From positions 744,001 to 808,000 of the forward strand of contig NZ_JAMXMY010000001.1 in the NCBI RefSeq assembly GCF_024055795.1: a stretch of 64,000 nucleotides of DNA, in the 5' to 3' direction. Below the pieces are notes generated by a model that saw only the letters and a list, made by a program, of their open reading frames with translations, was not told the DNA's origin and did not search any database. The stretch comes from Actinoallomurus purpureus (GTDB taxonomy: Bacteria > Actinomycetota > Actinomycetes > Streptosporangiales > Streptosporangiaceae). Positions 25,001 to 33,552 of the stretch are shown in pieces (positions within the stretch are counted from its first letter, which is position 1; every line of letters begins with the position of its first letter). The position numbers and the translations under genes were made by a program.

Positions 25001-27256
25001 GTCGCGCAGCGTGCCGGGCACCACCACTCCGCCCAGGCCCATGACCTGGTCATTGACCACGTTCAACCAGGTGGCGCCCTTCTTGCGAAGGCCGAAGTAG
25101 AGAGGGCTGTAGCCCGCGTGGATCGTCTGGACCGGCACGGTGAAGCGGACCCCGTCCGCAGAGGCGACCAGCCCGCCGCCCCAGGCCCGGACGATGTCCA
25201 CCTTGGCCTGCGCGCCGATGAGCATCCCGTTGGCGGCGCTGATGGTCTCGGCCCGCAGGTAGCCCTGGTCGACCTGGACCAGCCGGGCGCGGGTGAGCGC
25301 CGGCACGTTCGGCTTGGCGACCGGGGTCAGGCCGACGTTGCAGGCCTCCGCGAGCAGCAGCGCGCACACGCTGACCTCGAAGTCGTCCATGTGCGGATCG
25401 GCGCCGGAGATGTGGGTGAACGCGGTCGTCATGCCGGTCAGCTCGGCGACCTCCAGCAGCAGCTCGGGGAAGTCGACCTTCGGCAGCATGCTGTTGGCCA
25501 GCTGCCGGAAGGCCGGCATCAGATTCGGCTCGAGGGCGGGGCCGAGGCGGTCCAGCTGCAGCTTGCCGTCCTTCACCGTCACCGCGCTGTTCGTCGGCAG
25601 CCCGGCGACGACCTGGTGGTAGGCGCCGTGCAGGGCCGAGGCGAGTTCGGCCAGGTGCGCGGCCGGCTCCGCCTCGAGCCCGAGTGCGGTCAACACGGTC
25701 GGCTCGGCCGTCTCCCAGCGGTCACCCGCCAGCAGTTTGGCCCGCGGGTCGCCCCACCGGTCCCCGTCCCTGGCGAACACGTCCCGGCGCCGAAGCGCCC
25801 GGTGCAGGTGCTCCAGCACGCAGAACGAGTACGCCGCCTTCTCCACGCAGCCCGGCTCGACATCCGGGTTGGCGAACACCAGGCGCCGCCACGAGCCGGT
25901 CACCAACTGCTGGTCGACCTCGGACGCGGCGACCTTGCGCCGGCCGACCAGGTGGGGCAGCTGCTTGAGCGCCTTCACCACCGGAGCCCCGGCCTCCACC
26001 GCGCCGAAGTCCACGGTGTCCACCAGCAGCCGGATGAAGCCGCGCACCGTGCCGTACCGGGAGGCCAGCGCTGCCCGCCACTCCGCGTCCTCGTCCCCGT
26101 CGCCGTCCGGCACGCACTCGGCGATCACGCTCAGCGCCTCCGCGAGCTTGGCGCGCGGCACTACCTTCTCGATCGCCTCCCAGGCGTCCAGCACCGATAC
26201 CGCCTCGCCGTCTAGGGTGGCGGGCGCGGTGCCCAGCAGCACCTCCACCGCCTTGGCCACCCGTCCAGCCGCCTTCTTCAGCTTCGGCAGGCTCTTGAGC
26301 TTCTCCTCTCGTCCGATCCGCTCGGCCCGCGCCAGCAGCCGGCTGCCCATCAGGACGTCGAGCAGGTCCAGGGCGTCGTCCACCGAGGCGGTCTCCAGGT
26401 GCCGGACCGTGGCCAGCATCGTCGCGGTCTTCCGGGTCTCCTCCAGGTCCCGCAAGGTAGGCGCCTTCGAGCCCAGCCCGTACCGGGCCAGCGCCGCCAT
26501 CCGCGCCGACGGCACCGCGCCCGTCTCCACCCGGCCGGCCCCGAGCGCCCGCACTTCCCGGGCGCGGTCCAGGGCTTCGCGCATTGCCGTGCCCGACACC
26601 CGCACCGGCCCGGTCCGCAGCCGCTCCAGCTCCGAGACCCGCTTCCCGGGCGGCACCTTCAGCAGCTCGCGCATCGCCTGCCGCAGCTCGCTCGGCACCG
26701 CCTCGTCCAGCGTCCGGTACAGCTCGGCCAGCTCCTGGGCCCGTGTCTCGGCCACCAGCCGGGTCAGCGTCGTGATCCCCGGCAGCAGCACCCGGTTGTC
26801 CACCAGCCACACCACCGCCCGGTCGAACAGCGCCCGCGGCCCCTCCACCGACGCCCACACCCGCGCCGCCAGGAAGGCGCGCACCTCCTGCTCCGCCTCG
26901 CCGAACTCGCGGTAGCCGAACGCGTCCCGGATCTCCCAGGCATGCTCGTAGCGGCTCTGCTTCCGCACCCCGTACCCGGCCCACTCGGACGCCTCGACGC
27001 CGAGCTGCTCGGCCGCGAACCGCACCACCACGGCCGGCACCACCGCCAGGTCCTCGGTCGGGAACACCCCAAGCATCCGCACCGAGCCCCACAGCACCGT
27101 GAAGCCGAGCCGGTTCGCCGGCGACCGCTTCGAGCGGGCAGCCTCCAGCCCCGGCACGTCAAGGCGGAAGAACTGCTCCAGCTCACCGGGCGTCGGCTCG
27201 GCCGCGAACCGGCCATAGCGGGAGACCTGATCGTCAGACAGGAAATCAACTGGCAT
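22023..27256 (-). CDS. tnpA: Tn3-family transposase TnpA, split by a group II intron
   Basis: Exon 1 runs 27256-24609 and exon 2 runs 22419-22023. Joining them gives AAG ACC CTG CA|C CTG CTG CAG, reading KTLHLLQF without frame change and matching the conserved Tn3 motif KTLHLL. The spliced protein has about 1,014 residues: MPVDFLSDDQVSRYGRF at the start, then DUF4158, and the DDE region with VVTDTASYSDIVFGLF, YQFSPRIADI and IRMLSRDG. Start ATG 27256 is chosen for the conserved MPVDFLSDDQ. Without splicing the protein would stop about 40 residues into the intron. Activity therefore depends on the intron ribozyme. Confidence 0.9.
22420..24608 (-). mobile_element. Group II intron inserted in tnpA
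   Basis: The intron is 2,189 nt. Its 5' end begins GTGCGCC (24608 downwards), fitting the GUGYG rule. Its 3' end is CCCAAC (22425-22420), fitting AY. Domain V is visible about 60-100 nt before the 3' end, with GAGCGCCCGA, a GGAGA loop and CGTCGGGTGC. Domain VI follows. The intron-encoded protein lies within domain IV. Exact restoration of the tnpA frame supports the boundaries. Confidence 0.9.
22538..24019 (-). CDS. ltrA: Group II intron reverse transcriptase/maturase
   Basis: About 493 residues from ATG 24019, with AAGGAG upstream; GTG 24061 is possible. RT blocks: FEPVEVRQVMIPKGSGKLR, LPCSYGFRPNRRAHDAI, VLEADIKSCFDEIDH, GTPQGGILSPLLANI, RIVRFADDFVLM and GFDFLGFNIRR. The catalytic box is FADD rather than YADD, common in bacterial intron RTs. 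The GIIM maturase domain follows (LLISLNRMLRGWANYFRYG, then HHAWHRVAKWIHHKH). No HNH endonuclease is visible after it. It would assist splicing and mobility of its own intron. Confidence 0.92.
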   Translation of the reverse strand: MSEDALVNTSAVEWPDPDSAHFAVRRMQIKLHRWAGEDSSRRFGDLFNLVYDPAFLVNAWERVASNVGARTSGIDGVTVARVETRIGVERFLGHIRDSLKSGAFEPVEVRQVMIPKGSGKLRKLGIPTVADRVVQASLKAVLEPIFEADFLPCSYGFRPNRRAHDAISEIHFLASNPRNYQWVLEADIKSCFDEIDHTALVGRLRARIKDKRMCALVKAFLKSGVMTTFGEVEDTWTGTPQGGILSPLLANIALSALDEHFDRQWQETMSTCKRRATRKKKGLGNWRIVRFADDFVLMVSGDRRHAEALREEVAGVLAPLGMRLAPEKTRVVHIDEGFDFLGFNIRRQRKRGTQKHYIYTKPSKKAIQSIKDKVKEKVNRSTLHLDLGELLISLNRMLRGWANYFRYGVSKQVFHAIDHHAWHRVAKWIHHKHSRLRWQDLRRRFCRPGTWTIAHNGVEFTGTSSVKVTRYRYRGSKIPTPWTPKPGAVTIGG

Positions 27257-27329
27257 GAGCCGGAACGTAGGGCCGCTGACCAGCGCAGATGGCCGGTTCA
27301 CCGAACCGGAATCAAGATCGGTCCGTTGT

Positions 27330-27353
27330 CGCTACTGGCCGTTCCGATCCTCC
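27330..27353 (-). repeat. Tn3 right terminal inverted repeat
   Basis: On the minus strand this reads GGAGGATCGGAACGGCCAGT then AGCG, identical over 24 bp to the left repeat. It touches the stop codon of the CMD gene (27354-27356). Confidence 0.88.
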
Positions 27354-27830
27354 TCAGAGGCCGAACTGGCCGGGCTGGTAGTCGCCGGCGGGCTGCTGGA
27401 CGATGACGTTCAGGCGGTTGAAGGCGTTGATGAGGGCGATGGCGCACACCAGGGCGGCGAGCTGGTCCTCGTCGTAGTGCTTGGCGGCGTTCGCCCAGGC
27501 CTCGTCGGTGACGCCACCGGCCGCGTCGGCGATGCGGGTGCCCTGCTCGGTCAACTCCAGGGCGGCGCGCTCGGCGTCGGTGAACACCGTGGCCTCCCGC
27601 CAGGCCGCGACCAGGTTGATGCGGGTGGAGGTCTCCCCGGCGTGCGCGGCGTCCTTGGCGTGCATGTCGGTGCAGAAGCCGCAGCCATTGATCTGACTGG
27701 CGCGGAGCTTCACCAGTTCCTGCGTCGCGGCCGGCAGCGTCGAGTCCGCGAGCACCTTGCCCGCCGAGACGATGTGCTTCCCGAACTTGGCTGCGACCGG
27801 GCTGGCGAAGAGGTTCAAGCGAGCGTCCAT
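27354..27830 (-). CDS. Carboxymuconolactone decarboxylase / AhpD-like protein, second copy
   Basis: 158 residues from ATG 27830 with AGGAG 7 bp upstream; a longer frame to 27899 would swallow the promoter. The start MDARLNLFASPVAAKFGKHI and the CxxC motif in INGCGFCTDMHAKDAAHAG identify the peroxidase-like CMD family, with ALINAFNRLNV near the end. It is transcribed divergently from the second ECF41 sigma gene, which probably controls it through the TGTCACA-type promoter at 27867-27893. The Tn3 transposon is inserted immediately behind its stop, leaving the protein intact. Confidence 0.92.
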   Translation of the reverse strand: MDARLNLFASPVAAKFGKHIVSAGKVLADSTLPAATQELVKLRASQINGCGFCTDMHAKDAAHAGETSTRINLVAAWREATVFTDAERAALELTEQGTRIADAAGGVTDEAWANAAKHYDEDQLAALVCAIALINAFNRLNVIVQQPAGDYQPGQFGL

Positions 27831-27866
27831 GTCGGTCTCCTGTTGAGGGTGACTGGGCGAACATGA

Positions 27867-27893
27867 GATGCCGGCGACCCGATCCCTGTGACA
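27867..27893 (-). promoter_or_regulatory. ECF41-like promoter of the second CMD gene
   Basis: On the minus strand: TGTCACA (27893-27887), 16 bp, CATC (27870-27867). The -35 is perfect; the -10 has one mismatch to CGTC. It gives a leader of about 30 nt before the CMD start. Confidence 0.75.
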
Positions 27894-27965
27894 GCGCACC
27901 TACGTGACGCGCGCCACAGACAGGCGCCGGCGCGGTCAGCCCCGTTCTGCTCTTTGCCGTCGTGG

Positions 27966-27992
27966 TGTCACAAGACGCCGGGGCCCGGCGTC
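27966..27992 (+). promoter_or_regulatory. Perfect ECF41 promoter of the second ECF41 sigma gene
   Basis: TGTCACA (27966-27972), exactly 16 bp, CGTC (27989-27992), identical to the published ECF41 consensus. It lies 42 bp upstream of the sigma gene start, implying autoregulation. Confidence 0.88.
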
Positions 27993-28033
27993 TTATGGGT
28001 GGCACAGTCAGGAGTGAAGAGACAGGAGCACCC

Positions 28034-29002
28034 ATGGCCAGAACGTTCCGGACCCCCGAGGCGTCGGCTGCGTCGCGGACCGCGCCGGAGGTCGAGGCGG
28101 GGGACATGAGCGGGGACGGTCGCCCGGACCCTGCCACCGAGGCGTTCGTCGCCCACCGCAACCTGCTGTTCACCGTCGCCTACGAGATGCTCGGCTCGGT
28201 CGCCGACGCCGAAGACGTCCTGCAGGAGACATGGCTGCGGTGGGCGGGCGTCGATCTGGCCACGGTGCGGGATCAGCGTGCGTACCTCGTCCGGATCACC
28301 ACCCGCCAGGCACTCACCCGGCTGCGTACGCTCAGCCGCCGCAAGGAGTCCTACGTAGGGCCCTGGCTGCCCGAGCCGCTGCTTACCGCGCCCGACGTGG
28401 CCGAGGACGTCGAGCTCGCCGACAGCGTCTCAATGTCCATGCTGCTGGTACTGGAGACACTCGGGCCGACCGAGCGGGCGGTGTTCGTGCTGCGCGAGGT
28501 GTTCGATCTGGAGTACGACGAGATCGCCGAAGCCGTCGACAAGACCCCCGCCGCCGTCCGCCAGATCGCCCACCGGGCACGGGCCCATGTCGCCGCGCGC
28601 CGCCCGCGCGGCGTCGTGTCCCCGGCTGAGACCCGGGCTGCGCTCGGGGCCTTCCAACGGGCGGTCGAGACGGGCGACCTACAGAGCCTGCTCGACATCC
28701 TCGCGCCGGACGTCGTCGCCCTGAGCGACGGCGGCGGAGTCAAACAGGCCGTGCCGCGGCCCATCGTGGGGGCCGACAAGGTGGCTCGACTGTACGCCGC
28801 CGGTTTGAACACGGTCGGCGCCGAAATGTCGGTCGAGCCGGTAGAGGTCAATGGTGGCCCGGCGCTGCTCGTCCGACTCAACGGGGAGATCGACGGCGTG
28901 ATGGCGATGCGGATCGAGGACGGCTACGTCACCGGCCTCTACTACGTGCGCAATCCCGAGAAGCTGTCGCGTGTGGAGCGGGAGACCGCTGTGAGCCGCT
29001 GA
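28034..29002 (+). CDS. ECF41-group RNA polymerase sigma factor, second copy
   Basis: 322 residues from ATG 28034, preceded by AGGAG. A longer frame from 27962 is rejected because it would run through the promoter. After a variable N-terminal tail come region 2 (AHRNLLFTVAYEMLGS, DAEDVLQETWLRW), WLPEP, region 4 (GPTERAVFVLREVF, DEIAEAVDKTPAAVRQIAH) and the SnoaL-like extension with DGGG and NPEKL. The extension tunes activity in this group without an anti-sigma protein. It closely resembles the ECF41 protein at 2086-2937 but is arranged divergently from its CMD partner. Confidence 0.93.
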   Translation: MARTFRTPEASAASRTAPEVEAGDMSGDGRPDPATEAFVAHRNLLFTVAYEMLGSVADAEDVLQETWLRWAGVDLATVRDQRAYLVRITTRQALTRLRTLSRRKESYVGPWLPEPLLTAPDVAEDVELADSVSMSMLLVLETLGPTERAVFVLREVFDLEYDEIAEAVDKTPAAVRQIAHRARAHVAARRPRGVVSPAETRAALGAFQRAVETGDLQSLLDILAPDVVALSDGGGVKQAVPRPIVGADKVARLYAAGLNTVGAEMSVEPVEVNGGPALLVRLNGEIDGVMAMRIEDGYVTGLYYVRNPEKLSRVERETAVSR

Positions 29003-29246
29003 GGCCGGAACGACCTACAGCCGCTGCGCCCCGGAGATCACACGCGGCCACTGCCGCGGCCACCATGCCAAGGAACTCGCGACAGCGATCTCAGGCCCAT
29101 CGGCCTACGGCGTCGCCGCTGTGCGTGCCATACCTGAACGCGGTACCTTTCCGGACGAGGCCGGGCATGCGATGCATGGGCGTCACCGAACGACGGTGAC
29201 CCGACGAAGATGACGGTCGGCCGACCCGAAAATCTGGTGGTGATCG

Positions 29247-30275
29247 ATGGCGGTGGGCGTGGAGGTGGTGGCCTCTGCGGCATCGGCTTCGGTGGAGCTA
29301 CGCGGCGCCCCACCGGCCCGGACACCGCATGAGTTGGCGAGCCTGCTGCGGGTGGCGGGGATGCCGGAGGCAGGGCTGCGGGCGACCGCGATGTGGCTGG
29401 TCTCGGGCAGACGTGAGTCACCACATACGCGCATCGCCTATGTCCGCGACGTGAGCTGGTGGGTGTCGTGGTGCGCCGCGCGCGGCTGCGTGCCGGCGAC
29501 GGCGACCACCGCGGCGGCGGATTTGTACATCGCGGCGTTGAAGGAATCAGGGCTGGCCCGCGCCAGCATCGGCCGCCGCATTGCGGCGGTCTCATCGTGG
29601 TACACCTACCTGGTCCGGGAGCAGTGCGCGGCGATCAACCCCTTCGAGGGCGCCGAGCGACCCCGGCTGGACACCCAGGCCTCCCGCACGCGGGGACTGT
29701 CGCGGGACCAGGTCACCGCGATCCTCCGCCATGCCGCCGATCACGAATCGGCGCGCACGTACGCGCTGTTGTGGTTGATGTTCGCCACGGCAGGGCGGAT
29801 CAGCTCGATCCTGGACGCCCGGATCGAGCAGCTGAGCCAAGACCGCGGCCATCAGGTCCTGGACCTGGCCATCAAGGGCGGCCAGGTCAAACGGTTCGCG
29901 ATTCCCCCGGCGGCGCTGGCGGCGGTGCAGCGCTACCTGGAGGAACGGGAGCACCCCCGCGACGGGCTGCTCTTCGTGTCCCGCACCGGCCGGCGGCTGG
30001 GGCAGTCGTATGCCTGGAAGCTGGTCAACCGAGTCGCCCGCGCGGCCGGGGTCACCCATGCGATCTCCCCGCACTCGTTCCGGCATTCGGCGATCACCAT
30101 CGCGCTGGGGGACGGGCGGCCGTTGCACGTGGTGCAGGACTTCGCCGGCCACGCCGATCCGCGCACCACCCGGCGCTATGACCGGGCCCGTGACTCACTC
30201 GACCGCTCACCCGCCTACGAACTGGCCGCGATGGTCACCCCGGAGCAAGATCAAGAGCATCCACAGCGGCACTGA
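29247..30275 (+). CDS. Tyrosine recombinase / integrase
   Basis: 342 residues from ATG 29247. The N-terminal SAM-like DNA-binding domain includes SPHTRIAYVRDVSWWVSWC and RRIAAVSSWYTYLVR. The catalytic domain has Arg in ATAGRISSILDARI, Lys in IKGGQVKRFAI, HSFRHS (HxxR), GHADPRTTRRYDRAR (His and the Tyr nucleophile). All catalytic residues are present, so it is probably active. This XerC/D-like type is found as integrase of actinomycete elements. No attachment site was recognised nearby. The 244-bp gap before it shows no gene. Confidence 0.9.
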   Translation: MAVGVEVVASAASASVELRGAPPARTPHELASLLRVAGMPEAGLRATAMWLVSGRRESPHTRIAYVRDVSWWVSWCAARGCVPATATTAAADLYIAALKESGLARASIGRRIAAVSSWYTYLVREQCAAINPFEGAERPRLDTQASRTRGLSRDQVTAILRHAADHESARTYALLWLMFATAGRISSILDARIEQLSQDRGHQVLDLAIKGGQVKRFAIPPAALAAVQRYLEEREHPRDGLLFVSRTGRRLGQSYAWKLVNRVARAAGVTHAISPHSFRHSAITIALGDGRPLHVVQDFAGHADPRTTRRYDRARDSLDRSPAYELAAMVTPEQDQEHPQRH

Positions 30276-30671
30276 TTCCGGGCTTGGAACACACTCCGGG
30301 GAGCAGCTGATCGTCGAAGCAGCCGCTGTTGTTCACACCCGCCAGTTCATCGCACTGGTCCTGGCCGCCAGCGAGCATCCGGGGCACCTCGGCAACTGGG
30401 CACTCGCCTTCGGAACCACCGGCCTCTGGCGGCCTCCGGTCCGCCCCAGCCAGAGCTTGCATGGGAGAGGGAACCACCGCACGACCATGAGGGGCAGACC
30501 AAGTAAGCCTGAAAGGGGCCAACGGGCTGGTCAGCGGTGGTGCGAACAGGTTGATGTGTGACCGTTCGCGTTGATTTGATCACGGTTCGGTGAACTGTGT
30601 GATATTGGATCGTTGCAGTCCGTTACGGTGCGCGGGTCCTGGTTCGAGGTGTTTCGGAAAGGGCTCCGCGA
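30276..30671. other. Intergenic region, possible gene remnant
   Basis: On the plus strand at about 30294-30450 a frame reads EQLIVEAAAVVHTRQFIALV then a GHLGNWALAFGTTG segment. It looks like real protein sequence but has no start or full domain. It may be the remnant of an unknown gene. From about 30540 the DNA is AT-richer and could carry the end of the following transposase fragment. Confidence 0.35.
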
Positions 30672-31127
30672 GTGACGTTGATCGAGCGCACCGCCTACTC
30701 GCAGTTCAAGAAGCTGACCTCGGCGCGGGTGCTGCACGTGTTCTTCACCCCGACGGCGGAGGAGATCGCCTGGTCGCGGGAGCGGACCAAGACGCCTGAG
30801 GCGTGGTTCGCGCAGGTGATGGATCTCAAGTGCTTCCAGAAGATGGCGCGGTTCTGCCCGCGGGAGGAGATACCGGAGGTGGTGGTCGACCACGTCCGGC
30901 GCTGTCTGGAGCTGGGAGCCGATGTCGAGCCGGATCACGGGGCGTCGCGGACGGCCAAGCTGCACCGCAAGCAGGTGCGGGCCCGGCAGGGGGTGAAGTA
31001 CGACAAGGTCCGGGCGCGGGCGATCACCGCGGGCCGGGGCGCCAGAGCTGCTGCTGCGCGCCGCTACGAGCAGGCCAGCCCGGACTTCGCGGGGCTTGAC
31101 GAGCATCGGAACGAAAATCCGCGCTAG
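30672..31127 (+). pseudogene. Tn3-family transposase, N-terminal fragment
   Basis: The frame from GTG 30672 reads MTLIERTAYSQFKKLTSARV, LHVFFTPTAEEIAWSRERTK, KCFQKMARFCPREEIPEVVV and HRKQVRARQGVKYDKVRAR, the DUF4158 start of Tn3 TnpA. After about residue 125 the homology breaks (deletion), and only about 150 residues remain. A truncated N-domain could still bind Tn3 ends, but expression is unproven. Confidence 0.85.
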
Positions 31128-31265
31128 CGAACCGTCGTGACTGACATTGGCGTGACTTTTCGTTCGGATGGTCCTGCTGACGACCGGTCCTCTGAGTCGT
31201 ATCGCATCAGGCGCGTACACCTGCGAGGCCTGGAGGCCGCTATGAGGTGGTCGGCGTCCTGTGTT

Positions 31266-31664
31266 TCAGGGGCGTGCGTCGAATTGGGCGCGGGCTTCGA
31301 AGACGCGGTCCATGTGCGTCTCCGCCCAGTCCTTGATCGCGATCATGACCGGGAACAGTTCATGGCCGAGCGGGGTGAGCGCGTAGTCGACGCGGACGGG
31401 TACCGAGGCGGTGACCGTGCGGGTGACCAGTCCGTCGCGCTCCAGCGTCCGCAGGGTCTGGGTGAGCATCTTCTGGCTGACGCCGGCGATGCGGTGGGCG
31501 AGCTCGCCGTGCCGCTGCGGGCCGCTGGCGAGAGCCGGGATCACCAGCGCGACCCACTTGTCGGTGAGTCTGCTCAGCAGCTCACGGGTCGGACAGCCTT
31601 CCAGGAACGCGTCGTAGTCGCGTTTTGCCTGTTCACGGCGCTGTGCCGCGGTCGTCGTCGCCAT
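31266..31664 (-). CDS. HxlR-family transcriptional regulator
   Basis: 132 residues from ATG 31664, preceded by AGGAGGGGAAG. The winged helix reads CPTRELLSRLTDKWVALVIP, RHGELAHRIAGVSQKMLTQT (recognition helix) and VDYALTPLGHEL. The Cys in EGCPTRE is the redox or aldehyde-sensing Cys position of HxlR proteins. It is divergent from a quinone oxidoreductase gene, the classical HxlR target in the reactive electrophile response, with about 100 bp between starts. A small palindrome GTGCCCTAGGCAC and a nearby GGTGCCTAC in that gap are candidate operators. Confidence 0.9.
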   Translation of the reverse strand: MATTTAAQRREQAKRDYDAFLEGCPTRELLSRLTDKWVALVIPALASGPQRHGELAHRIAGVSQKMLTQTLRTLERDGLVTRTVTASVPVRVDYALTPLGHELFPVMIAIKDWAETHMDRVFEARAQFDARP

Positions 31665-31768
31665 CTTCCCCTCCTGTGGTGCCCTAGGCACTTCACGGTG
31701 CCTACTTTCTCACAGTTCCTTTGATTCGTACGGTCGTGGTGATCACGAGGTCCCACGAGGAGACGGCG

Positions 31769-32671
31769 ATGCGCGCAGTCAGCTATTCACAGTTCGGAGG
31801 GCCGGAGGTCCTGCACGTGGCCGACGTGCCGGTGCACGAGCCCGGGCCGGGGCAGGTGCGGGTGCGGGTCGCCGCGTCCGTTGTGCACCCGGTCGACCTG
31901 ATGGTCCGCTCTGGTCGGTTCCCGGCCCCGCTGCCGACCGGTTTGCCGTACACGCCCGGCTGGGACGTCGCCGGCACCGTCGACGCGGTCGGCCCATCGG
32001 TCGAGGAGTTCACGATCGGCGACGAGGTCATCGGCTTCTCGCCATGGCTGCAAACCACGGTCGGTGCCCACGCGGAGTACGTGCTGCTCGATGCCGCCTG
32101 GCTGACCTCCGCACCCACCGGCGTCCCCGCCACCGAGGCGGCGACCCTGCCGACCAACGGCCTCGCCGCCGCCCAGGCCCTCGACCTGCTGGCGCTCCCG
32201 GCGGGTTCGACCGTGCTCGTCACCGGCGCCGCCGGGCAGGTCGGCGGGTTCGTCCTGGCGCTGGCCCGGGCGACCGGCCTGCACGCCACAGGACTCGCCG
32301 GAGCCGACGACCGTGAGTTCGTCGAGTCGCTGGGCGCGGCTTTCCTGCCGCGCTCCGGCGATCCGACGGGGACGTTCGACGCGGTCATCGACCTGGCGGT
32401 GATCGGCCCGTCGCTGCTGGACCTCATCCGCGACGGCGGCGGCTACGTGGCCGCGTCACCCCCGCTTCGCCCGGAACCGGTGCGGGGAATCCGGACATTC
32501 GCGCTGGAGGTGCGACCCGACGGATCCCGGCTGGGCGAACTGGTCAAACTCGTCACCAGCGGCGACATCCCGCTCCGGGTCGCCGGCGTGTACCCCTTCG
32601 CCGACGCGGCGGCCGCCCACGACCGGCTGGCCCAAGGCGGCGTGCGCGGCGGCGTGGTGATCGTCCCCTGA
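31769..32671 (+). CDS. NADPH:quinone oxidoreductase (MDR superfamily)
   Basis: 300 residues from ATG 31769, preceded by GAGGAGAC. It has the GroES-like N-domain (YTPGWDVAGTVDAVGPSVEE) and a Rossmann NADP domain (STVLVTGAAGQVGGFVLALA). The zinc ligands of alcohol dehydrogenases are absent, as in zeta-crystallin/quinone reductase types. It probably reduces quinones or enones. It is divergent from and likely regulated by the HxlR protein. Confidence 0.9.
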   Translation: MRAVSYSQFGGPEVLHVADVPVHEPGPGQVRVRVAASVVHPVDLMVRSGRFPAPLPTGLPYTPGWDVAGTVDAVGPSVEEFTIGDEVIGFSPWLQTTVGAHAEYVLLDAAWLTSAPTGVPATEAATLPTNGLAAAQALDLLALPAGSTVLVTGAAGQVGGFVLALARATGLHATGLAGADDREFVESLGAAFLPRSGDPTGTFDAVIDLAVIGPSLLDLIRDGGGYVAASPPLRPEPVRGIRTFALEVRPDGSRLGELVKLVTSGDIPLRVAGVYPFADAAAAHDRLAQGGVRGGVVIVP

Positions 32672-32818
32672 CCCGCAGCGAAGCCAGGCCGTCGCGATCA
32701 TGCTCGCGGGCCGCCCGAGCACCTGAATACGACACAGTCCAATACGACAGGGCACCAGCCTGGGGTTGCGCAGGCCCGTCCGGACGGAGGCCGGCGGTGT
32801 GGTCGGCCTCGTCTTCGT

Positions 32819-33532
32819 TCACGAGGACTCTTCCTGTTCGGCGGCGGTCTCGGCAAGGTCGACCAGGGTCAGCGCCTGATCGAGCATGCGCCTGGTCTCG
32901 GCGGCCAGGGCGGCGCGGACGGGGTGGCCGGCGGGCAGGAACTCAAGCACCTCGTCCTCGATCCTTGCGGAGAGGCCGTTGAGCAGCCCGGCGGTGCCGC
33001 GTAGGGCGTCGGCGATGCGATTGTGGTCCAGGGCGTCTTCGGTCTGGTGGTAGACCGCCGCGGGCCGCAGTTCGTCCTTGGCGGGGACATGGTCGTGTGG
33101 GAGGCCTTCGGGCAGGAACACCGTCTGGAGTTCGAGGCCCGGCACGAATCCCTCCCACCCGTCGGGGTAGGCGGGCCCGGCGGGTTCGGGGTGCCGCTCG
33201 GTCAGCATGATCCGGCGGGCGATCACCGTGCTGACTCCCCACGGTGCGGGCCCGGCCGCCCACTCGATCGGGTCGAGGTGGACGCTCATGTCGCGGGGCA
33301 GCGCGGCCAGCAGGTCGGCGAGCTCGCCGGCTTCGGCGATCGACCGGCCGCCCTCGCCGACGATCGAGTCCACCAGCGCGACCTGCATCTCCAGGTCGTC
33401 GTGGTAGCCGGGCCACGGTTCCGCGCCGTCTGCGCGGCGCATCGCCAGCGGCAACGGTCTCTCCTCTGGGTAGGACGGACGGTCGTCGTCGCTGCTCACT
33501 GGGGTGTTCCCTGACCTTTTCGTCTGTGTCAC
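32819..33532 (-). CDS. Hypothetical protein paired with a ferritin-like diiron protein
   Basis: 237 residues, acidic, without signal peptide or membrane helix. It reads MQVALVDSIVGEGGRSIAEA, WGVSTVIARRIMLTERHPEP and a helical C-terminus (AALAAETRRMLDQALTLVDL). I do not recognise the family. The start is uncertain: GTG 33532, or GTG 33499. It lies 20 bp downstream of the ferritin-like gene on the same strand, so the two are probably one operon. A role with that protein is possible but unproven. Confidence 0.65.
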   Translation of the reverse strand: MTQTKRSGNTPVSSDDDRPSYPEERPLPLAMRRADGAEPWPGYHDDLEMQVALVDSIVGEGGRSIAEAGELADLLAALPRDMSVHLDPIEWAAGPAPWGVSTVIARRIMLTERHPEPAGPAYPDGWEGFVPGLELQTVFLPEGLPHDHVPAKDELRPAAVYHQTEDALDHNRIADALRGTAGLLNGLSARIEDEVLEFLPAGHPVRAALAAETRRMLDQALTLVDLAETAAEQEESS

Positions 33533-33552
33533 CGATCGCCATCAGGTATTCA

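Larger units (their letters stand above)
18519..27353 (-). mobile_element. Tn3-family transposon with tnpR, three passengers and an intron-split tnpA
   Basis: Inverted repeats at 18521-18544 and 27330-27353 match over 24 bp (GGAGGATCGGAACGGCCAGT plus AGCG). Inside are tnpR (minus), a res-like dyad, three plus-strand passengers, and tnpA (minus) interrupted by a group II intron. The right repeat begins directly after the stop codon of the CMD gene. I see no 5-bp target duplication, so one end may have been rearranged. Confidence 0.88.

Noticed and set aside
18505-27371. Direct repeat CCGAACTGGCC at 18505-18515 and 27361-27371 around the Tn3 transposon.
   Set aside because: It does not abut the terminal repeats on either side and is 11 bp, not the 5 bp expected. 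One copy is coding sequence of the CMD gene. Treated as chance or a local rearrangement trace.
29003-29246. Integrase attachment site upstream of the tyrosine recombinase.
   Set aside because: No tRNA 3' end or repeated core sequence could be recognised in this gap or elsewhere in the window.
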